From NCBI GenBank assembly GCA_017938285.1, contig JAGBBW010000039.1, positions 1-46,379 on the forward strand: a DNA stretch of 46,379 bases, read 5' to 3'. This document shows positions 1-7,410 of this stretch, piece by piece. The position numbers and the translations under genes are program-made. Origin of the DNA: Lachnospiraceae bacterium (lineage in GTDB: Bacteria > Bacillota > Clostridia > Lachnospirales > Lachnospiraceae). The notes beneath the pieces were generated by a model. It made no database searches. It was not told where the DNA came from and saw only the letters and a list, made by a program, of their open reading frames with translations. The first letter of the stretch is position 1; each line of letters starts with the position of its first letter.

Positions 1-120
1 AAGCAGTTTGCGGAGGAACAGGGCCTGAAAAGCGTTGTGTTCACATTCTCTCCCCATCCCATGCTTGTCTTTAAGAAAAAAGATGACTTTGCCCTGATCA
101 TGGCTCCCGATGAAAAGAAG
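1..120 (+). pseudogene. ribF: ribF-like fragment (riboflavin kinase/FAD synthetase), interrupted
   Basis: Frame 1 is open from the first base and reads KQFAEEQGLKSVVFTFSPHP then continues to about PDEKK, which matches the N-terminal nucleotidyl-transferase part of RibF (the F-x-P-H-P segment followed by an E-K-K helix). Family similarity stops near base 120. The frame then runs through unrelated AT-rich sequence to a stop at about 234. The gene starts outside the window, so only about 40 codons are seen. The sequence after the junction belongs to the plasmid-type module, so this copy is broken unless the junction is an assembly join. Identification rests on a short stretch and is moderate. 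Confidence 0.5.
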
Positions 121-1309
121 CACATTTTTCTGTTATTTCCAGACCATACATCATTCCCGGGACAAGATAACCCTTCTTCAGCAGAAATTCCTTGTAAAAT
201 GCTATACAGTCCTGCTCTGTTTTTACATTCATAATACTGTTCTTCAAATCCTGTACAAAAGCAATGTAACCTTCCTGATGTTCCTGTCTGCCCGGTTTAC
301 TGATTAACTTATCTCTTGTCCTCTTAATATACCAGGCCACCTTTTTTGGCAGTCCTTCTGACAGCATTGCTTCATAGTCCGGCTTCTTCCAGATATTATC
401 CTTTGTGACATACTTTTCCCTTTCTCCAGAAGTCATATCAAGAATATCTTCCACACGCAAGCCAAAAAGCTTCCAGTTATCCTTCCTGGCTCCTCCGATT
501 TTTTTCCCAAAGTCCCCTATCTTTCCAATATCATCATTTCGGATGGTTTCTGCATATTCGCCCTGACTCTCCAGCGGTTCTTCCTGCCCTCTGCTCTCTT
601 TTCTCTCATCCAGAACTATTGGAACATGTTCCACAAACTCAGAATCCTGTAAGAGGCTTTTTTCGTATTGAAAAATAATATCCTCACTTTGAAGCTGTGC
701 CTGTTGTATTGCACGCACTATTTCGCCTGTTGCTGGTAATTCCTCTTTTTCGGCACTTATTCCAACCATTTCAGTGATTCCAAACTCCATCTCTGTAAAC
801 AGTTGTGCAATCCCGCTCTGTAAAGCAGCCCTCTCCTGCACTGGCAATCTGCTCTGGATAAAACTTCTGATGCTGTTCTGTTCTGACACTGTCGGTTCTT
901 TTCTTTTATACGGTTCGATACCCTCCACATCTGCTGCATTATAAACATAATAATATCCCACTTTAGGCTGCTGCATATTTTCCTGTAGTTCTGCCTCATC
1001 ACTCTTCTCCTGACCAAAATCCCAGTATTCACACAGTACTCCTTTACTTCCCTTTCTTAAGTGATACTTTTGTAATTTGATTTGGTCAAAGGTCATCCAG
1101 CGTGGATCCTGATAACCTCTCTCTGCAGCAGCCAGTATCAGAGTCATTCTGTTTACTCCTCTATATACTTTCTGACTCACCGGATTTTGCGGACTCTCAC
1201 ACAGTCCGGAAATATTCTTTCCCACAATTGTTCCATCCAGCATATTTTTCCTGAGAGTTTCTGCAAGTTGACGTCTGTTCTCCATTACTTTCTCAAAAGC
1301 TCTTCCCAC
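98..1309 (-). CDS. ArdC-like antirestriction / polyvalent protein, C-terminally truncated
   Basis: A 403-residue ORF. Residues about 45-115 have the ArdC N-terminal (DUF1738-like) pattern Y-R-G-x-N-R, L-A-A-A-E-R-G-Y, D-P-R-W-M-T-F and the R-K-G-x-K-G turn. In this family the domain binds single-stranded DNA and protects incoming conjugative DNA from restriction. A variable linker follows. Residues about 265-345 contain the F-G-x-K-I-G-G-A-R-K-D and K-D-N-I-W-K-K-P-D-Y segments found in large polyvalent proteins of Firmicutes plasmids and phages. No zincin HExxH motif is seen. The start is GTG at 1309 with AAGGAGG eight bases upstream. An ATG eight codons in overlaps the stop of the small ORF before it and is an alternative. 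The last residues are read from antisense ribF-like DNA, so the native C-terminus is lost at the junction near base 120. Confidence 0.65.
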   Translation of the reverse strand: MGRAFEKVMENRRQLAETLRKNMLDGTIVGKNISGLCESPQNPVSQKVYRGVNRMTLILAAAERGYQDPRWMTFDQIKLQKYHLRKGSKGVLCEYWDFGQEKSDEAELQENMQQPKVGYYYVYNAADVEGIEPYKRKEPTVSEQNSIRSFIQSRLPVQERAALQSGIAQLFTEMEFGITEMVGISAEKEELPATGEIVRAIQQAQLQSEDIIFQYEKSLLQDSEFVEHVPIVLDERKESRGQEEPLESQGEYAETIRNDDIGKIGDFGKKIGGARKDNWKLFGLRVEDILDMTSGEREKYVTKDNIWKKPDYEAMLSEGLPKKVAWYIKRTRDKLISKPGRQEHQEGYIAFVQDLKNSIMNVKTEQDCIAFYKEFLLKKGYLVPGMMYGLEITEKCASFHREP

Positions 1310-1410
1310 TGTAATTCCTCCTTTTCTTCCAGTTCACTTTCCTCCACTGTTTCTTCCAGACATACGCCGTAGTCTTCAACAAACTTTCCTGAATCAAATA
1401 GCAGTTCCAT
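1285..1410 (-). CDS. Small acidic ORF (41 aa) upstream of the ArdC-like gene
   Basis: ATG at 1410 follows GGAGGTG with a five-base spacer. The product begins MELLFDSGKFVEDYG and is very rich in glutamate (about 14 of 41 residues). It overlaps the 5' end of the ArdC-like gene by 25 bases, in a different frame. The strong ribosome binding site and overlap suggest translational coupling. I do not recognise a family. It could be a small antirestriction or DNA-mimic type peptide by charge alone, which is only a guess. Confidence 0.5.
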   Translation of the reverse strand: MELLFDSGKFVEDYGVCLEETVEESELEEKEELQWEELLRK

Positions 1411-1426
1411 ATATTCACCTCCACCA

Positions 1427-1449
1427 CTTTAAGACATTGTGTCCTAAAG
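1427..1449. promoter_or_regulatory. 23-bp imperfect palindrome before the ArdC operon (possible operator)
   Basis: CTTTAAGACA-TTG-TGTCCTAAAG: ten-base arms with one mismatch around a three-base centre. It lies about 17 bases upstream of the small ORF start, where a repressor would block transcription or initiation. No adjacent regulator was identified. Confidence 0.45.
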
Positions 1450-1876
1450 TTTTTTCTTATTTCCCTTTTATCATCTCACGTATTTGCATAAAATTGTTCA
1501 ACTGTAGTTTAGTATTTTATTTTTTTGCTTCTTTTTTATCGTAAAATTTTCCACCGGATGTCCGTTACTTTTCCTCTTTATTTCCTGCTTTTTACCGCTT
1601 TTTTTCCACCCCTGTCCCTGCCTTAATAATTCCATGCCTCTAAAACAGCGGAGTTTCTCCTGTAATTTTCCGAAATATTTCCGCTATAAATCCCTGATTT
1701 CCAATGCGATAGCATTGGCAAGATACGCATTTGTCAGACAAATGCCCATGCAGCTTTTCGCTGATGGCTTGTTAGGGGACACCCCTAAGACCCCGGAGGC
1801 TGCGCCTGCGTCAGGACGCAAAAAAAAGAAGGCAGCCGGATGAGGAACTGCCTCCTGTAGTTCAGATATGCTATTG
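1450..1876. other. Gene-free region holding an oriT-like group of three hairpins
   Basis: Three close inverted repeats occur. They are CCAATGC-GATA-GCATTGG (1701-1718), GCATTTGT-CAG-ACAAATGC (1727-1745) and TTAGGGG-ACA-CCCCTAA (1772-1788), followed by a GC-richer stretch to 1840. Stacked short perfect hairpins beside an ardC-type leading-region gene are typical of the origin of transfer of mobilizable elements. No relaxase or MobC gene follows, so any transfer would need help in trans. A weak ORF (1634-1843, plus) crosses the hairpins and is probably not a gene. Bases 1450-1690 are T-rich with nothing else recognised. Confidence 0.5.
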
Positions 1877-2290
1877 TTAAAAACCTATATAGGTTCCTTG
1901 TTCAAAATACATCTTTCTTCTCAATGCCAAAAACACATGTAATGCAACAGATATGATATTCATTATCGAAAAGCTGAGCATACCATTTTTCATTGCATTA
2001 TTCATAGCAGCTTCTTCACTTAATAAAAAGCAAATTGCTGAAAGAACAAGTGAAGCTAAAGCAACGCTATAGGAAATTCTTTGCTGTTGCTTAAATTTCT
2101 TTTTCATCTTTTCATTTTCTTCTACTGTATCCTGAACAACATTAGAAGAAAATATTTCACTTTTAGGATCCAGTATTAAACTATCCTCTGCAGCATTTTC
2201 ATTTACTTCCTTCATGAAGTTCCAGCTCATTCCTTTTCTCTCAATATTAATAACATCATCCTGATTATTATTTGTACTATCTTTCATCAT
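1877..2290 (-). CDS. Small membrane protein of the plasmid-type module
   Basis: 137 residues from ATG at 2290, which has GAGGAAG five bases upstream. A start nine codons earlier lacks such a site. An acidic N-terminal half (about 65 residues, cytosolic in character) is followed by a basic K-M-K-K-K-F stretch. Two hydrophobic segments follow at about residues 75-95 and 102-125, with a short tail. It overlaps the preceding membrane gene by 14 bases, so the two are coupled. No family recognised. Confidence 0.6.
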   Translation of the reverse strand: MMKDSTNNNQDDVINIERKGMSWNFMKEVNENAAEDSLILDPKSEIFSSNVVQDTVEENEKMKKKFKQQQRISYSVALASLVLSAICFLLSEEAAMNNAMKNGMLSFSIMNIISVALHVFLALRRKMYFEQGTYIGF

Positions 2291-2774
2291 AACTACTTCC
2301 TCGCTTCTGATTTTCATATTTTTCTTTCAGTTTATTCACTGCCTCCTGTTCAAAAGTATGTAATTCCATTTGCAAAATTTGTTTGTTATACTCCATTTCT
2401 TTCTTCTTTTTATCTACATGGAGCTTGTACATAAAAACAATAAAAACTAGCACAATAACTACAACAATTAAGATTATTACTGCCATTAGTGGGATTGTAT
2501 AATCAATCCGTTCTGCTTCATAAATTACCGTTGTTTCCTGCTGAATTATCGCCTGTGTTGGTATTGGAGTTATTATCACTGCTTCCGTTGGTCTAACTGT
2601 TGGTATTGAAGTTATTGTCTCCAATTCTTCCAAAACCACCAATGACTCCTGTACATTACTCCTTAATAAAGATAAACCGCTATGAGCAACAAATATACCC
2701 ATACCCACATACAGGCATGCTGCCATGAACAGTTTCAACACATGAATTAGCATCTGTTTATCATCGTCATGCAT
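2277..2774 (-). CDS. Membrane protein with cytosolic coiled-coil tail, next to repA
   Basis: 165 residues. The ATG at 2774 sits six bases after AGGAG and overlaps the repA stop codon. The ATG two codons earlier is too close to the ribosome binding site. It has hydrophobic segments at about residues 9-33 and 95-118. Between them is an extracytoplasmic-like stretch rich in Thr, Pro and Ile. A charged C-terminal helix (KKKKEMEYNKQ and on) could form a coiled coil. Function unknown. The position suggests a role in plasmid maintenance or membrane anchoring, which is inference. Confidence 0.6.
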   Translation of the reverse strand: MHDDDKQMLIHVLKLFMAACLYVGMGIFVAHSGLSLLRSNVQESLVVLEELETITSIPTVRPTEAVIITPIPTQAIIQQETTVIYEAERIDYTIPLMAVIILIVVVIVLVFIVFMYKLHVDKKKKEMEYNKQILQMELHTFEQEAVNKLKEKYENQKRGSSYDER

Positions 2775-3921
2775 AATCATCTCCTATCCTTAGCTCTGGA
2801 CATAATTTCTCCAATCCTGGCAATACCCTGCCGTGATAATTCCTTTCTTTCTCTTTTTCCATTGTTTTACCCATATCCTTTATACGATTAACCTCACTCT
2901 GGTAATAATGATTCATTGTCTGTTCCGCATTTATCAACGCAGTTATCAGATAATTTCGAATATTTTTTATCTCTGAAAAATTCTGCTTCATACATTGCAG
3001 AACATACTTAATGTGTCTTCCAGTTAATTTCAAAAACTGGGATTTTACCAATTCATAGGGATATCCCATTATTTTCTCCTGCGGAATACATACCACGTCA
3101 CATATTATTTCATACAGTTCCTCTATCAGATTTTTTTCGTACTCCAACAGCCCCGGCTGTATCCGGAGCGCATCGTACTCAATATTTTGACGAATCAGTT
3201 CTCTGTACTGCCTTATATATCCACCCACCTCATCTGTCATTTCAGAAACCGGGGACGTGGTTTCCTGTAAACTGATAGATGGATGGATAGATATGTCAGT
3301 ATTATTAATATTAATATTATTAATATCAGTATTATTCTGCGTGTAATTTTTACATGTCTTGAAGTGTAGATTTGCCATTTCTTGAAGTGTAAAATCTACA
3401 CTTCTGGAAGTTCCGTTTTCTACATTTCTAGAAGTGTAAATTTTACACTTCTGAAAATCCCGTGATTCTGCCTGGGTTTGCGGTTCCTCAATTTTTTCAG
3501 TTTCCTCCGGCTTGTCTGCCAAATAAGACAGATTCTCCTGTTTCTGAACAAAATTTTTCACATATATCAAATCCGGTTTACCCTGTCCTCTCCGAACTTT
3601 TTCAATTATCCCAAACTTGTGCAGCTCATTGAGCATCTCACCAGCCTTTTTATTACTGTACCCAAAATCCTCCATGATTTCAGTTATCCGGTAAATGATA
3701 TAGACTCTGTTCTGTTCATCAATCCACTGATTTCTGATTGACAGCTGCATTCTGTCCAAAAGAATTCCATACAATAATTTAGCGTCCGAAGACAGCCTGG
3801 AAAAACGCTTGTCTTTCAATAAAACTTTTGGTATCCGGATAAATGTAAACTGCTCCGCTTCGTTCCCATAATAATAGTCAAACTGTAGTGACATATTATC
3901 TGGCATTATCATTGTCCCCAT
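2767..3921 (-). CDS. repA: RepA_N-type plasmid replication initiator
   Basis: 384 residues. Residues about 15-125 match the RepA_N initiator domain: F-x-x-I-P-K-x-L, the L-S-S-D-A-K-L-L-Y-G-I-L-L-D-R-M helix, I-Y-x-I-Y-R-I-T-E-I-M, and a winged-helix run K-K-A-G-E-M-L-N-E-L with G-I-I-E-K-V-R-R-G-Q-G-K. The middle is low complexity, encoded by AT-rich DNA, and the C-terminal part (about 225-384) is helical. RepA_N initiators bind iterons inside their own gene, and such iterons are present at 3361-3451. The start at 3921 has AGAGAGGAA eight bases upstream. It lies 20 bases after parB in one apparent operon. Presence of rep means the module was or is an autonomous replicon. Confidence 0.85.
   Translation of the reverse strand: MGTMIMPDNMSLQFDYYYGNEAEQFTFIRIPKVLLKDKRFSRLSSDAKLLYGILLDRMQLSIRNQWIDEQNRVYIIYRITEIMEDFGYSNKKAGEMLNELHKFGIIEKVRRGQGKPDLIYVKNFVQKQENLSYLADKPEETEKIEEPQTQAESRDFQKCKIYTSRNVENGTSRSVDFTLQEMANLHFKTCKNYTQNNTDINNININNTDISIHPSISLQETTSPVSEMTDEVGGYIRQYRELIRQNIEYDALRIQPGLLEYEKNLIEELYEIICDVVCIPQEKIMGYPYELVKSQFLKLTGRHIKYVLQCMKQNFSEIKNIRNYLITALINAEQTMNHYYQSEVNRIKDMGKTMEKEKERNYHGRVLPGLEKLCPELRIGDDYA
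3298..3451. other. Putative replication origin: iterons and AT-rich tract within repA
   Basis: The 8-mer GAAGTGTA occurs directly at 3361-3368, 3384-3391 and 3431-3438, and inverted (TACACTTC) at 3397-3404 and 3444-3451. The last pair forms a 23-bp palindrome with one central base. Immediately beside it, 3298-3337 is almost pure A/T built from repeated TATTAATAT units, suited to strand opening. Iterons in the middle of the initiator gene are the known arrangement for RepA_N plasmids. Confidence 0.7.
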
Positions 3922-3941
3922 TATGTATTCCTCTCTTCAGT

Positions 3942-4826
3942 TTAATTTGTAGTTTGCTTCCTCCAATCCTCAAGGAGCTGCAGAATTACCTCTCTTATCT
4001 CTTCCTCCGTATATTCTGGAGGAAAGAACTGCGTTAATGTATCTGATTTAATTGTAACCTTAGAAACCATCTTTTCTTTTTCTGTATTCTCGGTCTGCTT
4101 ATCTAAAATCTGCTTTACCACAGAAACCGTAAGCTTTCCTTCTTTGCTGCAATTTTTTAATTCTTCGCTTTGCCAGTTACTTACCTTAATTTTCTGTTCC
4201 AGAATAATGTCCATAACCCATTCCTGCTGTAATTCACTTAGGAATGATATATTGATTCCCTGAACAATTCCAAGTTTTTTACTGTCTACCATATCCAGCA
4301 GTTCATCATTCAGTCTTGATAACCAGATGTATCTCTGAACTGTTTTTCCTGACTCTCCGGCAGTTTCTCCAATTTCATCAAACGTGTGCTTTCCAGTATT
4401 TTTTCCTTGATGTCGCAATGCTTCAAATTTCATTCTATAGGCTCTGGCTTTTTCACTCGGCAGCAAATCTTCACGCTGGATATTTGTATCCACCATAATC
4501 ACGACAGCTTCGTCATCTGAATAATTCCGGACAAATACTGGCATTTCTTTAAGACCTGCCAGTTCACTTCCCCGTTTTCTGCAATGTCCTGCGATAATTT
4601 CATACCCACCTTCCAGTCGGGGCCGGGCAATTCCCGGCATAAGTACCCCATACTGTTTAATACTCTCTGCAAGTTCTTCCATCTTTTCATTATCCAATAC
4701 TTTGAATGGATGATTGCGAAACGTATGCAGTTCCTCAAGCGGAACACTCTTCACCTGTTCTCCGCTTCCTCCAAATAAATCATCATAAGAACCTAACTGA
4801 ATTTTACCTGCGCTTCGATTATTCAT
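3942..4826 (-). CDS. parB: ParB/Spo0J-type centromere-binding partition protein
   Basis: 294 residues from ATG at 4826, nine bases after GGAGG and overlapping the parA stop. A TTG two codons earlier is an alternative. Residues about 30-120 form the ParB nuclease-like (CTPase) fold: I-A-G-H-C-R-K-R-G (GHRR-type box) and N-I-Q-R-E-D-L-L-P-S-E-K-A-R-A-Y. Residues about 130-190 hold the HTH (F-D-E-I-G-E-T-A-G-E-S-G-K-T-V-Q-R-Y-I). It works with ParA to segregate the replicon. A parS site was not identified. Confidence 0.88.
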   Translation of the reverse strand: MNNRSAGKIQLGSYDDLFGGSGEQVKSVPLEELHTFRNHPFKVLDNEKMEELAESIKQYGVLMPGIARPRLEGGYEIIAGHCRKRGSELAGLKEMPVFVRNYSDDEAVVIMVDTNIQREDLLPSEKARAYRMKFEALRHQGKNTGKHTFDEIGETAGESGKTVQRYIWLSRLNDELLDMVDSKKLGIVQGINISFLSELQQEWVMDIILEQKIKVSNWQSEELKNCSKEGKLTVSVVKQILDKQTENTEKEKMVSKVTIKSDTLTQFFPPEYTEEEIREVILQLLEDWRKQTTN

Positions 4827-5601
4827 CCGCAATCACCTCCTCTGTTAAATCCATATACGCTGCTGCAACTTTTCCCTTTGGGTCATGCTTAAAGATACTT
4901 ACACCCTCTGCAGAAATTTCCGCTGCTCTGACCGACATCGGAATACTGTTACTGAAAATTCTAACTCTGCTTCCATATGCCTCCTGGAGCATTACTGTAA
5001 TATCCTTTGCATAGTTTGTTCTGGAGTCCACCATAGTTAATAGAATTCCACTTATTTTTAATTTGGAATTTAATTGCCTTGTTACTTTACCAATTGTCTT
5101 TATAAGCTGCTGCAATCCCTTCACTGGAAGGTACGCTGCCTGCACCGGAATAAGGATACTATCCGCACAGGCAAATGCATTAATCGTAATCATTCCAAGT
5201 GATGGCATACAGTCAATAAGAATGTAATCATAATTATCTTTCACAAGATTGATATACTCCTGTAAAATCTTTTCCCTGCTCATAACATTTACCAGAGATA
5301 CTTCTAAACCAGATAATTCAATATTTCCTGGCATAAGGTCAACCCCTTCTTCATGATGAAGTATGCCTGCTTCTGGTGTTATCTCTTTATCATTAATCAA
5401 ATCGCCCATAATAGTTGCTAATGTCACATCCAAACGGTCAGGTTCCTGCCAGCCCAGACTTGCTGTTAGGCTTCCTTGGGCGTCTGCATCAATCAACAAT
5501 ACCTTGTAACCTTTTTGTACCAGACCAATTCCTAAATTACTTGTTGTGGTAGTCTTTCCTACTCCACCCTTCTGATTTGCAATAGCAATTACTTTACACA
5601 T
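4819..5601 (-). CDS. parA: ParA-type partition ATPase
   Basis: 260 residues. The deviant Walker A box K-G-G-V-G-K-T-T-T lies at about residues 11-19, the A-prime segment L-L-I-D-A-D-A-Q-G at about 35-43, and a Walker B D-Y-I-L-I-D-C at about 124-130. This is a Soj/ParA ATPase without an N-terminal HTH, that is, the short (type Ib or chromosomal-like) form. It dimerises on ATP and moves ParB-bound DNA over the nucleoid. It is separated by 15 bases from the DUF3970-like gene and overlaps parB by 8 bases. Confidence 0.92.
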   Translation of the reverse strand: MCKVIAIANQKGGVGKTTTTSNLGIGLVQKGYKVLLIDADAQGSLTASLGWQEPDRLDVTLATIMGDLINDKEITPEAGILHHEEGVDLMPGNIELSGLEVSLVNVMSREKILQEYINLVKDNYDYILIDCMPSLGMITINAFACADSILIPVQAAYLPVKGLQQLIKTIGKVTRQLNSKLKISGILLTMVDSRTNYAKDITVMLQEAYGSRVRIFSNSIPMSVRAAEISAEGVSIFKHDPKGKVAAAYMDLTEEVIADE

Positions 5602-5616
5602 AACTTTTCCTCCAGA

Positions 5617-5793
5617 CTATACATTTTTCTCTGATTTCTTCTCTACTTCCGCATACGCTCTGTAATATTTGTTTGTTCCCTTATTTTCATAAGGTTCGGA
5701 AGTTTGTAATACCTCTACTTCGGGATTCTTTTTTAGGATATCTTTAAACCATTTGATATCTGTTTTCGTTCCCATCATTCTAAGCTTTAGCAT
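5617..5793 (-). CDS. DUF3970-like small protein upstream of parA
   Basis: 58 residues starting MLKLRMMGTKTDIKWFKDIL. ATG at 5793 has GGAGGT four bases upstream. A start four codons earlier has no ribosome binding site. It resembles the short DUF3970 family found on Firmicutes plasmids (beta-alpha-beta character with an E-V-L-Q-T-S strand), from memory. Function unknown. The position at the head of the partition operon suggests a regulator. Confidence 0.6.
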   Translation of the reverse strand: MLKLRMMGTKTDIKWFKDILKKNPEVEVLQTSEPYENKGTNKYYRAYAEVEKKSEKNV

Positions 5794-5890
5794 ACAGACC
5801 TCCATTCGAAAAGTTATGCTGCAGGAACTTTGTACTGTATATTACTCCTGCTTTCCATTTTGCACTTAACGCTGTGTTTGTCATGTTCAT
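5780..5890 (-). CDS. Leader-type short ORF (34-36 aa) of the par-rep operon
   Basis: ATG at 5890 (two bases after AGGAGG) or, with better eight-base spacing, ATG at 5884. The product begins MTNTALSAKWKAGVIYSTKF and ends inside the DUF3970-like gene, overlapping its start by 14 bases. It lies directly after a terminator-like hairpin. It may be a leader peptide that couples translation to downstream expression. No family recognised. Confidence 0.45.
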   Translation of the reverse strand: MNMTNTALSAKWKAGVIYSTKFLQHNFSNGGLYAKA

Positions 5891-5910
5891 GACCTCCTGT
5901 TTTTTGTATT

Positions 5911-5941
5911 AAAAAAAGACGTCTTCTTTCGAAAACGTCTT
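5911..5941 (-). terminator. Terminator-like hairpin in the par-rep leader (possible attenuator)
   Basis: Read on the minus strand: AAGACGT, twelve-base loop, ACGTCTT, then a run of seven T. The structure lies between the likely promoter (near 5986) and the first ribosome binding site, so it would end transcription before the operon unless overridden. That is the layout of copy-number control by attenuation. Confidence 0.55.
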
Positions 5942-5985
5942 GATTTTCCACAGTCATAAGATATTAGTCCTTTCGCTGTGCATAT

Positions 5986-6029
5986 ATTGTATTACATATC
6001 GTTACACACAAATACACATGAATTCATGT
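5986..6029 (-). promoter_or_regulatory. Likely par-rep promoter region and 14-bp palindrome
   Basis: A minus-strand TACAAT -10 lies at 5986-5991, with a weak TTTGTG -35 about 15 bases upstream. Further upstream, ACATGAATTCATGT (6016-6029) is a perfect 14-bp palindrome and could be a regulator or partition-protein site. The rest of 6030-6173 shows no gene. Confidence 0.35.
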
Positions 6030-6173
6030 TTTTTTGCATTACAATCCTTCAAAATCTGATGTATTTTTGATGTACTCCTGCTTATTCTTCCTTAATATAA
6101 CCTCGAAACTACCAGTAAAATTACGTTGCACTCTCTATAGAGCAACATAGAAAACCATTAGAAAAATTATAAA

Positions 6174-6449
6174 TTACAATACCATGACAACAAGTCCAAG
6201 CACCAGTATCACTACCCCCAGCAGAATCATGGAATATCCCATATTCTTATGATCTTTACTGTTCAGATAGCGGTATCCATTGCTTAGGTTCATCAGACCG
6301 CCAGAAAAAATAACCAGATACATACTGATTTTATTTCCAGTTTTCCAGAAAACAGCCAGGGCTGTCAACATTAACAGCCCCAGCAGTACATTTGCGGTGT
6401 CCAGCACCCGTTGTTTATTTTTCAAAAACTTTAAAACTTTTTTTAACAT
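6174..6449 (-). CDS. Small two/three-helix membrane protein after argF
   Basis: 91 residues from ATG at 6449, preceded by a GGAAAGTAAGGA stretch that includes the argF stop. Upstream in-frame starts lie inside argF and are rejected. A basic N-terminus (M-L-K-K-V-L-K-F-L-K-N-K) leads into three hydrophobic segments, at about residues 17-33, 41-53 and 73-91. It lies four bases after argF and so is cotranscribed. Function unknown. Confidence 0.6.
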   Translation of the reverse strand: MLKKVLKFLKNKQRVLDTANVLLGLLMLTALAVFWKTGNKISMYLVIFSGGLMNLSNGYRYLNSKDHKNMGYSMILLGVVILVLGLVVMVL

Positions 6450-6453
6450 ATCC

Positions 6454-7389
6454 TTACTTTCCAAGGGTAGCAACCATAACTGCCTTAATGGTATGCATGC
6501 GGTTTTCCGCTTCATCAAATACAACATCGGCAAACTTGTCAAAAATCTCTTCTGTTACTTCATTACCCTTTACTGCCGGCAGACAATGCAGGAAAATTGT
6601 GGAGTCCTTTCCTGTCTTATCCATCAGTTCCTGATTTACCTGGTATGGGCGCAGGATGGCTACACGTTCTGCCGCCTTGTCTTCTTCACCCATGGAGCAC
6701 CATACATCTGTATAAACGGCATCGGCATCTTTCACTGCGGATAAATCATCCGAAATCTCTACCACACTGCCGGATTCCTTTGCGTACTCACGGCACAGCT
6801 CTATCAGCTCTTCCTGCGGCCACAGGGACTTTGGTGCAAGAATCGTAATATGTACACCTACCTTGGCAGAACCAATCATCAGACTGTTCGCCATGTTGTT
6901 ACGTCCGTCACCTACGAAAACAAGTTTTAAGCCCTTCAAATAACCAAACTGTTCCTTCATGGTAAGGAAATCCGCTAAAATCTGGGTTGGGTGGTACTCA
7001 TCGGTCAGACCATTCCAAACCGGAACTCCACTGTATTTTGCCAGCTTTTCCACGGTATCCTGCTTGAAACCACGGAACTGGATACCGTCAAACATACGTC
7101 CAAGCACTCTGGCAGTATCTTCCACACTTTCCTTATGACCAAGCTGGATATCTTCACGGCCAAGATATTCCGGATGACCGCCCTCATCCACACAGCCCAC
7201 GGTAAAGGCAGAACGGGTTCTGGTAGATGGCTTTTCAAAAATAAGGGCAATATTCTTTCCCTTTAAGCTGTCACCGGTAATTCCCTGCTTTTTCTTTGCC
7301 TTCAAATCAGCAGCAAGGTCAATCAGACCCAGAATTTCTTCTGCTGTAAAATCTTTTAATGTTAAAAAAGAACGTCCTTTTAAATCCAT
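6454..7389 (-). CDS. argF: Ornithine carbamoyltransferase
   Basis: 311 residues, the usual length. The carbamoyl-phosphate motif S-T-R-T-R lies at about residues 55-59, H-P-T-Q at about 134-137 and D-x-x-x-S-M-G at about 231-237. H-C-L-P near 269-272 is the ornithine-specific signature (aspartate enzymes lack it). It catalyses carbamoyl phosphate plus ornithine to citrulline in arginine synthesis or, in reverse, in arginine breakdown. It is placed 21 bases after the SPFH gene, with no other arginine genes in view, so biosynthetic and catabolic roles cannot be separated. The start [11 protein letters not shown] is standard for the family. Confidence 0.93.
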   Translation of the reverse strand: MDLKGRSFLTLKDFTAEEILGLIDLAADLKAKKKQGITGDSLKGKNIALIFEKPSTRTRSAFTVGCVDEGGHPEYLGREDIQLGHKESVEDTARVLGRMFDGIQFRGFKQDTVEKLAKYSGVPVWNGLTDEYHPTQILADFLTMKEQFGYLKGLKLVFVGDGRNNMANSLMIGSAKVGVHITILAPKSLWPQEELIELCREYAKESGSVVEISDDLSAVKDADAVYTDVWCSMGEEDKAAERVAILRPYQVNQELMDKTGKDSTIFLHCLPAVKGNEVTEEIFDKFADVVFDEAENRMHTIKAVMVATLGK

Positions 7390-7410
7390 AACTCTACTAC
7401 CTTCCGTAAC

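Noticed and set aside
1634-1843. Plus-strand 69-codon ORF ending in a Lys-rich tail
   Set aside because: It runs through the three oriT-like hairpins, lacks a ribosome site and has no family features; the DNA structure explains the region better.
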